NCBI RefSeq assembly: GCF_038397715.1
Contig: NZ_CP151633.1
Coordinates: forward strand, 3,658,001 to 3,722,000
DNA length: 64,000 nucleotides
Direction of reading: 5' to 3'
DNA from: Microbacterium sp. LWO14-1.2
Lineage (GTDB): Bacteria > Actinomycetota > Actinomycetes > Actinomycetales > Microbacteriaceae
Of the stretch, positions 8,036 to 16,900 are shown piece after piece. The position numbers and the translations under genes are program-made. Numbering within the stretch: the first letter of the stretch is position 1; every line of letters starts with the position of its first letter. The notes under the pieces were generated by a model. That model had not been told where the DNA came from. It ran no database searches and saw only the letters and a list, made by a program, of their open reading frames with translations.

Positions 8036-8290
8036 ATGAAGCTGACGCACGTCGAGATCGACGGCCGGGACTTCGTCCTCAGCGGCGAGCGCGATCTCGT
8101 CCACGTGATGTCGCAGATCGAAGCGGCGGCAGCGTCGCCTCCCGCTTTCGTCGATCTCTCCGATGGTGACGATCTGGTGAGCGTGCTCATCCATTCGACG
8201 TCCCGTGTGGTGGTCTCCGTGGAGACGGACCAGCGTTCGCCGGCCGAGTACGAGCCGCTGTCGTACCCGAACAACGATTGGGATTGGTGA
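8036..8290 (+). CDS. hypothetical protein, first gene of the BLUF operon
   Basis: 84 residues, start ATG 8036 with GGGGAGG eight bases upstream. No family recognised. The sequence is acidic, begins like a short beta-strand protein (LTHVEIDGRDFVL) and ends in an Asp/Trp-rich tail (NNDWDW). It is followed after only four bases by the next gene, so the three genes 8036-9001 are almost certainly one operon. Codon use is like its neighbours. Confidence 0.7.
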   Translation: MKLTHVEIDGRDFVLSGERDLVHVMSQIEAAAASPPAFVDLSDGDDLVSVLIHSTSRVVVSVETDQRSPAEYEPLSYPNNDWDW

Positions 8291-8294
8291 ACGG

Positions 8295-8549
8295 ATGACC
8301 GCGTCATCCTCGGACGTCTTCTGGGCGTGCGTCGAAGAAGGCTTCCATGTGGGCAGCCGTGGCGGAGACTTCCTCGGTTACGTGGATCGGCAGGCGAGCG
8401 GCGAGTTCCGCGCCTTCGACGCACGGTCCGAGCAGCTCGGAGACTTCGCCACTCTCGCAGAGGCGACCGCAGCCGTGGCTGCGCGCGCGGAACGACTCGA
8501 CCTCGACGGCATGCTCGCCGGCGACGATCTGCAGGGGACGGTTTCGTGA
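8295..8549 (+). CDS. hypothetical protein, second gene of the BLUF operon
   Basis: 84 residues, the same length as the preceding gene but not obviously similar. It has a short aromatic N-terminal region (FWACVEEGFHVGSRGG, GYVDRQ) and an Ala-rich helix. It could be a small carrier or regulatory protein; I do not recognise it. It begins four bases after the previous stop and its stop overlaps the BLUF gene start (GTGA), so translation is likely coupled. Confidence 0.7.
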   Translation: MTASSSDVFWACVEEGFHVGSRGGDFLGYVDRQASGEFRAFDARSEQLGDFATLAEATAAVAARAERLDLDGMLAGDDLQGTVS

Positions 8550-9001
8550 CAGGACAGGGCACCGACGTGCTGTCGCTCGTCTACACCAGCAGCGCGTCGC
8601 AGCCGTTCCGCGAGACCGCGCTCGTGCAGCTGCTGACGGAGTGTCGACGCAACAACGCGGCGGTGGATGTCACGGGCATGCTGCTCTACCGCGGCGGGCG
8701 TTTCATCCAGGTGCTGGAGGGCGTCGCCGACACCGTTCGGGAGCTGGCCGAGCGCATCCGACGGGATCCCCGTCACCACGACATGCGCGTGCTCCTCGAG
8801 GAACGCGTGTCGCAGCGGCGCTTCCCTGACTGGACCATGGGGTATCGCGCGCTGCGAGGAGGCGAGGACGCGGCGCCGGAGGGGTATCGCGACTCGTTCG
8901 CGGACCTCGACGCCGACTCCGACGAGGACACCGCTCGTCGCGCTCTGGCAGAGCTCACGCTCTGGTTCCGGGTGCGCAGTGCGGCATCCGTCGACGCCTG
9001 A
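8546..9001 (+). CDS. BLUF-domain blue-light photoreceptor
   Basis: 151 residues, a short single-domain BLUF protein that would bind FAD. The key residues are visible: Tyr13 in SLVYTSSA, the Asn pair at 36-37, and Gln55 in GRFIQVLEG, the Tyr/Asn/Gln set needed for the blue-light hydrogen-bond switch. There is no EAL, GGDEF or cyclase output domain, so it must signal through another protein, plausibly one of the two small proteins in the same operon. The GTG start overlaps the stop of the preceding gene. Confidence 0.9.
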   Translation: MTGQGTDVLSLVYTSSASQPFRETALVQLLTECRRNNAAVDVTGMLLYRGGRFIQVLEGVADTVRELAERIRRDPRHHDMRVLLEERVSQRRFPDWTMGYRALRGGEDAAPEGYRDSFADLDADSDEDTARRALAELTLWFRVRSAASVDA

Positions 9002-9017
9002 GCCGCCGCAGACACGA

Positions 9018-9046
9018 GAAGGGCCGGACGATCAGCCCGGCCCTTC
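9018..9046. terminator. hairpin between converging genes
   Basis: GAAGGGCCGG, nine-base loop, CCGGCCCTTC, a perfect ten-base stem between the BLUF operon and the dehydrogenase gene on the other strand. Probably ends transcription from both sides. Confidence 0.65.
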
Positions 9047-9079
9047 GCTCGCACATCAGCGCATCAGCGCGTCACCCGT

Positions 9080-10129
9080 TCAGTCCGCCTGGACGAGGAT
9101 CTTCGCGCCTGCGCCGCCACGGAGCGCGTGGATGGCGTCGACGACACCCTCGAGCGGAACCTCCTGCACCCAGCCGGTGGTGTCGTACACGCCCTGGGAC
9201 ATCGCCTCGATGACCGCGTCGAAGTCCTCGGGCAGGTACGCGAGCGCGCCGGAGATCTCGGTCTCGGCCATCACGAGCTGCGTCGGCAGGAACTCCATCG
9301 GACGCTCGTGGATCGCGACCACCACGACACGTCCGCCCGGCACGAGACTCGCGAGGGACGAGGTCACGGCGGGGCCGGCCCCCGCTGCATCGAACGCCAC
9401 GTCCACGCCGTCGCCGCCGGTGAGCTCTGCCACCGCCTGACCCAGGTCCTCGTTCACGGGGTCGACGACGGTCGCGCCGAGAGCGGAGATGATCGCGCGG
9501 CGGTCGGCACTCGGCTCGGAGACCAGCACCTTCTGCACGCCTTGCGCCTTGAGCGCGAACCAGACCCCGATGCCGATGGGGCCCGCGCCGGCGATCAGGG
9601 CGCTGCCGCCCTCCGCGACACCACTACGGGACACGGCGTGCCAGGCGACGGACATCGGCTCGACGAGAGCGCCCATCCGCAGGTCGACGTTCTCGGGGAG
9701 CACATGCAGCTTCGAGGCGTCGACGGTGGTGAACTCCGCCATGCCGCCGCCGTGCGAGCTGAGCCCGTGGAAGCCGATCTTCTGGCAGGCGTTGAACATG
9801 CCGCGACGGCACGCCGTGCACTCTCCGCAGTAGTAGATCGGCCAGACGGCCACGCGATCTCCGACTGCCACGTCCGTCACGCCCTCGCCGAGCTCGACGA
9901 CGGTGCCGGAGAACTCGTGGCCGAGGATCTGGGGGAGGGTCGAGCCCGTGACGGGATGCGGGTGGTCGAAGTCCAGTCCGGCTGCCTCGGGGGTGTAGTA
10001 GACGTGCAGGTCGGACCCGCAGATCCCCGCGAACGCGTTGCGCAGCTTCACCTGCCCCGGGCCGGGGGTGGGCTCGGGGACGTCCTCGACGCGGAGGTCC
10101 TCCTTGGCGTGGAACAGTGCGGCCTTCAT
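9080..10129 (-). CDS. zinc-dependent butanediol/sorbitol-type dehydrogenase
   Basis: 349 residues of the medium-chain zinc dehydrogenase family. Catalytic zinc ligands are C37 (GICGSD) and H71/E72 (GHE); four Cys at 101, 104, 107 and 115 bind the structural zinc; GAGPIG marks the NAD(P) Rossmann fold. The spacing and the segment with DFDHPHPVTG look closest to 2,3-butanediol dehydrogenases, but other secondary alcohols are possible. The ATG at 10129 has GGAG six bases before. It lies 23 bases after a TetR gene in the same direction, so substrate-induced expression from the tetR promoter is likely. Confidence 0.85.
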   Translation of the reverse strand: MKAALFHAKEDLRVEDVPEPTPGPGQVKLRNAFAGICGSDLHVYYTPEAAGLDFDHPHPVTGSTLPQILGHEFSGTVVELGEGVTDVAVGDRVAVWPIYYCGECTACRRGMFNACQKIGFHGLSSHGGGMAEFTTVDASKLHVLPENVDLRMGALVEPMSVAWHAVSRSGVAEGGSALIAGAGPIGIGVWFALKAQGVQKVLVSEPSADRRAIISALGATVVDPVNEDLGQAVAELTGGDGVDVAFDAAGAGPAVTSSLASLVPGGRVVVVAIHERPMEFLPTQLVMAETEISGALAYLPEDFDAVIEAMSQGVYDTTGWVQEVPLEGVVDAIHALRGGAGAKILVQAD

Positions 10130-10152
10130 CCTTCTCTCCATTCCGGTGGCCG

Positions 10153-10704
10153 TCAGCGCAGCCACCACTCCGGTGACGCCGCGAGGATGAGCCTCACGGC
10201 ACGGTCGATGTCGTCGTCTCCCGATCGCAGCCACTCCTCGATCGCCCCGACCGTGCCGGAGGCGGCGTAGGCCACGGCGATCGCCAACGCCGCCGCGTCG
10301 TGCGCGAAGACGTCGGGGACGATCTCGGGGTGGAGCTCGACCCACAGCAGCAGTCCGGCTCGGATCGAGCGGTCGAGGTTGTCGCGCACGGGCGCGGCGA
10401 GGAGCGGATGCATGGCGCCGCGATACACGCGGGCACGCCGCTGCACGTGCTCGAGGAGCGCTCGCTCGCCGTCGCCGATCTCGTCGGTGCGCGGAAGCAC
10501 CTCCATCGCCTCGGCGATCTCGGCCGCGAGCGCATCGGCGAGCAGTGCGACCGTGCTCTCGGAGTGACGGTAGAACGTGTCCCTCGTCACGCCGGCTTCG
10601 GCGCACACGGCAGCGACCGTGACGTCGCCGATCGGCATCCGCTCGCCGAGCGCGAGGACTGCCGCGCGGAGGCCGTCTCTCGTGCGTCGCGCTCGTGCAT
10701 CCAC
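10153..10704 (-). CDS. TetR-family regulator
   Basis: 183 residues with an N-terminal TetR helix-turn-helix (VTVAAVCAEAGVTRDTFYRH) and a variable helical ligand domain. It is the first gene of a two-gene unit with the dehydrogenase. The GTG start has TAAAGT exactly six bases upstream and no separated ribosome site, indicating a leaderless message. A perfect palindrome touches that -10 box, so autorepression with release by the dehydrogenase substrate or product is the simplest model. Confidence 0.88.
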   Translation of the reverse strand: MDARARRTRDGLRAAVLALGERMPIGDVTVAAVCAEAGVTRDTFYRHSESTVALLADALAAEIAEAMEVLPRTDEIGDGERALLEHVQRRARVYRGAMHPLLAAPVRDNLDRSIRAGLLLWVELHPEIVPDVFAHDAAALAIAVAYAASGTVGAIEEWLRSGDDDIDRAVRLILAASPEWWLR

Positions 10705-10710
10705 CCTTCG

Positions 10711-10732
10711 ACTTTATCTGACAGGTGTCAGA
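10711..10732 (-). promoter_or_regulatory. tetR promoter -10 and adjoining palindromic operator
   Basis: On the minus strand the perfect palindrome TCTGACACCTGTCAGA (10717-10732; seven-base arms around two bases) is followed directly by TAAAGT (10711-10716), then six bases, then the GTG start. A repressor bound here would cover the -10 region. Confidence 0.6.
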
Positions 10733-10884
10733 CAAGTGACGATCCTGGAGAATTCGTCTGCGAGTTGGACCAAGGATCGAGGCGTCTACGACCTTCAGCC
10801 CGGAGGAAATCGACAAAAGGAGAAAAAGCCCGTTCATGCGGTGGATAAGAGGGGTCACACGCCACACCGGTCACAGGGGCCCCA

Positions 10885-10913
10885 TTGTCACCATCTGAGA
10901 ATTCGCCTAACGT
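10885..10913 (+). promoter_or_regulatory. promoter of the giant surface-protein gene
   Basis: TTGTCA, a 17-base spacer, TAACGT, followed by an untranslated leader of about 50 bases with a GGAGGG-rich stretch. The intergenic region back to the tetR operator contains nothing else I recognise. Confidence 0.5.
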
Positions 10914-10970
10914 ATTCTCCACGTCGGTCCACGGGAGGGTGGTCGGCGGACCTTGAGGGGGGTCGTAGTC

Positions 10971-13900
10971 GTGGTCAGGGGGAGTGGTCGGCGTCGCCTG
11001 CGGCGCTCGATCGTCGCGATGACGACCGCCATCGCGGTCATCGCCGCGGGGCTCACGCTCGGCACCGCGCAGACCGCGGAAGCCGCCGTCGTCCAGTGGG
11101 GGACGAACTCCGGCACCGCGCCCAACTACCAGGCCAACGTCAACGGCGACTTCATCATGGCCGGCAACGGAGTGCTCGCGTGTTCGGCGACGACGGCCAC
11201 GACCAACGGCACCTGCGCCGACCTGCACGCCGCATCGAGCACCAACGCGCAGAACGTCAATGACAACTTCGTCATGACCCAGAACAACTCGGTCACGGGC
11301 TTCACGTCGAACTCCAGCAGTGCGACGATCACCGTCCCCGCCGGTGCGACGGTCGTCAAGGCCTTCCTCACCTGGAGCGCGAACACCGGCGTGTACACGG
11401 GCGACACCCGCCGCCTCTGCTCGCAGTACTCCGCGGCGCGCGGCGTCGCGACCATGCCAGCGGGAAGTGCGACGGGGTACACGACGAGGGCCGTGCAGCT
11501 CAAGGTCGGCGGCGCCGGCATCATCGAGGTGGCACCCCAGAGCATGCTGCAGGATCCCGCATCGCAGGCGACCGCGCTCTACTACTCCGCCAGCGCCGAC
11601 GTGACCTCGGCTTTCGCCTCGGTCACCACCGGCTCGGAGATCACCATCTCGGCGGGCAACATCTGGACCCCGACCGGCGCGGGCTGCTACGCGGGCTGGT
11701 CGATCAACGTCGTCTACGACTACGGGACCTTCATCCCCGACAACCCCGCCTCGGTGCCGCACAACATCATCTACTACGAGGGCCACGTTCGCCAGGGTGC
11801 GAACGACGCCGACCTCACAGTCGCCTTCAACGGGTTCACGGCGGTCGCCGCCGGCACCCGCGTCGGTTTCACGCTCTTCGAGGGCGACCGGAACATCACG
11901 GGGGATGCGGCCTCGTACTCGCGCGGCGGATCGACGACCTACACGGAGATCCCCAACGCGGCAGGAGCCACCGGCAACATCGGCATCTCGCGGGCGATCG
12001 GCTCGGTGAGATACACGGGAACGGCCGGGACCGCGTTCACCAACCAGAGCGTCGACGTCGCGACAGCGCCCCTGACCAACGTGGTGGCGGGGGATTCCAC
12101 CGTGAACCTGCGGCTCGGCACGTCCGGCGACTCGTACCTGCTGCGCAACGCGATGCTCTCGGTGCCGACCGCCGGTCTGCAGCTGGTGAAGACCTACGAC
12201 GGAACCCTCGACACGCAGTCGCGCACGGCGGGCGAGCTCGCGACGTTCACGATCCGTATCACGAACACCGGCGCAGGAACCCTGCGGAACATCGTCGTGA
12301 CCGACGATCAGGCGGGCTGCGCGAGGAACCTCGGCACCCTGACGCTCGCTCCTCTGCAGTCGACGACGTACACCTGCACCGCGACGGCACCGTCGTCGAC
12401 GGGATACGTGTCGACGGCGGAGGCCACCGCGAGAACGGTGGTCGGCGACTTCCTCGCCCAGGACAGCGACAGCACCACGGTGCTGCTCAGCGCCATCAGC
12501 CTGACGAAGACGAGCGCTCTGGCGGCGGGCGGCACCGGACGCGCCGGCGACGTCGTGGTCTACACGTTCACCGTCACGAACACCGGTCAGTCCACGTTGC
12601 GCGACATCGTGATCAGCGACCCGCTCGTCGGGCTCTCCGCGATCACCTTCGGGGCGTGGCCCGGCACGACAGGAGTGCTGACACCCGGACAGTCCGTCAC
12701 GGCGACGGCGACGTACACGCTGAAGCAGACGGACGTGGATGCCGGATCGGTCGCCAACACGGCCACGGTCAGCGCCGCAGACGACGACGGGGGAGTGCGA
12801 CCCTCCGGCTCGGCGAACCGGGTGACCCCGATCGCGGCTGCGGGTGCCGTGACCGTGACGAAGACGGGTGCGCTCGCCAGCGGATCGACGGGGCGTGTGG
12901 GCGACCGCATCAACTACTCGTTCACGATCCGCAACACCGGCAACGTCACCCTCGCGAACGCCTCTCTGGTCGATCCGCTGCCCGGGCTCTCGCCACCGGT
13001 CATCACCTGGCCCACCGCGACCGCCGGAAGCCTCCCCGTCGGTCAGACCGCCACCGCCACCGCCTTCTACACCATCACCCAGGCGGATGTGGACGCCGGA
13101 AGCGTCCGCAACACCGCCACCGCCTCCGCTCGGACGCCGAACGGCACCACGGTGTCCGGCTCGTCCCCCCAGACCACCGTCCCCACCGTCGCCTCGGCAC
13201 CGGGACTCACGACGACGAAGTCCGGCTCCGTCACCCAGGGCACCGGCGGCGTCGGCAGCACCATCACCTACAGCTTCACCGCCCGCAACACCGGCAACAC
13301 GACACTGACGTCCGTCGCCATCTCCGACCCGCTCGCCGGTCTCTCCGCACTCGCGTACAGCTGGCCGGGAACCGCCGGCACCCTCGCACCCGGTCAGGCG
13401 GTCACCGCCACCGCGACGTACACGATCACACAGGCCGATGTCGACGCGGGCGCCGTGCGCAACACGGCCACGGGCACCGCCCGGACCCCCGCCGGGGCTA
13501 CGCTGACGGTGCCGAGCAGTCAGTCGGTCGTGTCGACCGCGGCATCCGCTCCCGCCGTCACCTTCACGAAGACCGGCGCGCTCGCACCGGGCAGCACGGG
13601 CCGCGCCGGCGACGTCGTCACCTACACCTTCCGTCTCGCGAACAGCGGTAACGTGACGCTCACCGAGGCAGCGATCTCCGACCCGCTGGCCGGGCTGTCG
13701 GCACTCGCCTACACGTGGCCGGGCACGGCGGGCACGCTCGCACCGGGGCAGGCGGTCACGGCCACGGCCACCTACACGCTCAAGCAATCGGATGTCGACG
13801 CCGGCTCCGTCGCCAACACCGCGACGGCGACCGCGCTGCCGCCCAGCGGCGCCCGCCTCACGCAGACCAGGGCCTTCACCCTGCCGGTGACGCCGACCGG

Positions 13901-16900
13901 TGCGCTGACCGTGCTCAAGTCCGGGACCGTCACCTCGGGCACAGGCGGGGTCGGCAGCACCGTCACCTATTCGTTCTCGGCGACCAACAACGGCAACGTC
14001 ACCCTGACGCAGGTGGCCATCGCGGACCCGCTCCCCGGTCTCTCGGCCATCACCTACACCTGGCCGGGCACGGCGGGCACGCTCGCCCCCGGTCAGACGG
14101 TGCAGGGGCGCGCGACGTACACGGTGAGGCAGGCCGACGTCGACGCCGGCGCGGTGACCAACACTGCGACCGCGTCGGCCAGGACGCCAGGGGGCGCGGC
14201 GGTCACCGGCTCGTCTCCGACGACCCGCGTGACGACTGCGGCGGCCGCACCGGCGACCACGACCACGAAGTCGGCGACAGTCTCGGGCACCGCTGCCGTC
14301 GGCGACGTCGTCACCTACACCGTGCGCACGACCAACACCGGCAACGTCACACTCACCGGCGTGACCGTCTCGGACACCCTGCCGGGCCTCTCGGCCTTCA
14401 CCTACACGTGGCCGGGCACGGCGGGCACCCTCGCTCCCGGCCAGACCGTCACCGCCGTCGCGACCTACACGATCCGGCAGACGGATGTGAACGCGGGCTC
14501 GGTGCGCAACGTCGCCTCGTCGACCGCGGCCTACGGCACGACACCGGTGACGAGCACCTCGGGGACGGTCACGACGAACACCGTGGCGGCGTCCGCGGCG
14601 ATCGTGACGACGAAGTCCGGGGCCCTGCAGAGCGGATCCTCCGGTCGCGCAGGCGACACGATCGTCTGGTCGATCACGCTCCGCAACTCCGGCAACGTCA
14701 CCCTGACGGGCGTCTCGGTCGCCGACTCCCTTCCGGGGATCTCCGCGCCCTCCTACGGCACCTGGCCGAGCGGCACCGCTGGCGTGCTCCAGCCGGGTCA
14801 GACGGTCACCGCGACGGCCACGTCGACGATCTCGCAGACGGACGTGAACTCGGGCGCCGTGAGCAACACGGCGACCGGCTCCGGCACGCCGCCGAGCGGC
14901 ACCGCGGTCACGAGCACGGCACCGGCGACCGTCTCGCTCGCCTCGGCCCCCGGCATCGTGATCTCCAAATCAGGGGCCGTGACGGCGGGCAACGGCTCGG
15001 TCGGCAGCACGATCACCTACACGTTCACGGCCCGCAACACGGGCAACGTCACTCTCACGGGTGTCGCGATCACCGATCCGCACCCCGGGCTCTCGAGCAT
15101 CTCGTACACGTGGCCGGGCGCCGCGGGCACTCTGCAGCCGAACCAGACCGTCACCGCGACCGCGACGTACGCGGTCCGTCAGTCCGACGTCGACGCCGGG
15201 GCGGCCCGCAACACGGCGACGGTCGCCGGAACGCCGCCGACGGGTCCCGCGATCACGGCATCCTCCGGCGAGATCTCGGTCGCGACGGTCGCCGCGGCAC
15301 CCGGGATCGCGGTGACGAAGACCGCCGCGGGGGGGCGGAGGCGGCGTCGGCAGCGTCGTCACCTACACGTTCCGTGCGACGAACACCGGGAACGTCACGC
15401 TCACCGGCGTCACGATCGCCGACCCCCTCGCCGGACTCGGCTCGCTGCAGTACCAGTGGCCGGGCACCGCCGGCACCCTCGCACCGGGTCAGACGGTCGT
15501 CGCCACGGCGCCCTACACCGTGACCCAGACCGACGTGAACGCCGGCGCGATCACGAACACGGCCACCGCGAGCGGCGCGGGCGGCGGCACGACCGTGAGC
15601 GCCGGCTCGGGCACCGTGACGACGCCGACGGCCGCGATCGCCCCCGCCATCGCGGTGACGAAGGTCGGAACGCTGAGCGGTACGGGAGCCGCGGGCGACA
15701 CGGTCAGCTACGCCTTCACCGTGCGCAATGCGGGAAACGTCACGCTGACCGGGGTCTCGCTCGTCGATCCGTTGATCGGTGCGGCACCGATCACGCTGAC
15801 GGGATGGACCGGAGCAGCCGGAACGCTGCAGCCGGGGCAGAGCGTCTCGGGCACGGCGACCTACACGGTCAAGCAGACCGACGTCGACGCGGGCGCGGTC
15901 GCGAACACCGCCACGGCCTCGGGCGTGCCGCCGCGGGGAGCGGCTGTCAGCGGAACCGCCCCCTCGACCGTGCGGATCGCCGCAGTGCCGTCGATCTCCG
16001 TGCTCAAGACAGGCTCGATCACGGCGGGCGACGGCGGCGTCGGCAGCACCGCGACCTTCTCGTTCACGATCCGCAACTCGGGCAACGTCACGCTCAGCGG
16101 CATCACCCTCACCGATTCCCTCGCCGGTCTCAGCACTCCCGTCATCACGTGGCCGGGGGCTGCGAGCACCCTCGCACCCGGGCAGACCGCCACGGGGACC
16201 GCGACCTACACGATCCGCCAGACCGACGTCGACGCGGGGTCGGTGCGCAACACCGCGACCGTGAGCGGTCGCCCGCCAACGGGCGCCGTCGTCAGCGCGA
16301 CCTCGACGGAAGCCGTGGTGTCGACGACCGCCGCCGCGCCGGGGCTGACCGTCAGCAAGAGCGCCACGACCGCCGGAGGCAACCGCGTCGGCGACGTCGT
16401 GACCTACACGATCCGGGCCGAGAACACCGGAAACCAGACGCTCACGGGCGTGACGGTGAACGACCCGCTGCCGGGTCTGTCGGCGCTCGCGATCACCTGG
16501 CCCGGTGCGACCGGTGTGCTCGCTCCCGGCCAGGCAGCCACCGCTCGAGCCACCTACGTCATCACCCAGAGCGACGTGAACGCGGGATCGGTGCGCAACC
16601 GCGCCGCCGCGACGGGGACGGCCCCGGGCGGAGTCGCCGTCGACGGCTCCTCGAACGAGCTCGTGACCCCGACCGCGACGGCGGCACCGCGCCTGACGCT
16701 CGACAAGACCGCCAGCCTCGCGCCGGGGGCCACCGGACGCGCGGGCGATGTCGTCACGTACAGCTTCACCGTGCGGAACGCGGGGAACGTCACGCTGACC
16801 GGTGTCGGCGTGGCCGACCCCTTGCCCGGTCTGTCGACCATCGCGTACACCGGGTGGCCTGGAGCAGTCGGCACCCTGCAGCCCGGTCAGAGCGTCACCG

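Noticed and set aside
10733-10884. Gene or RNA between tetR and the surface-protein promoter
   Set aside because: No start with a ribosome site, no hairpin with a T-run, and no known RNA motif was seen.
10728-13787. Open frame of about 1,000 codons on the minus strand
   Set aside because: Low-complexity Arg/Gly/Val composition caused by high GC; it is antisense to the head and first domains of the surface protein.
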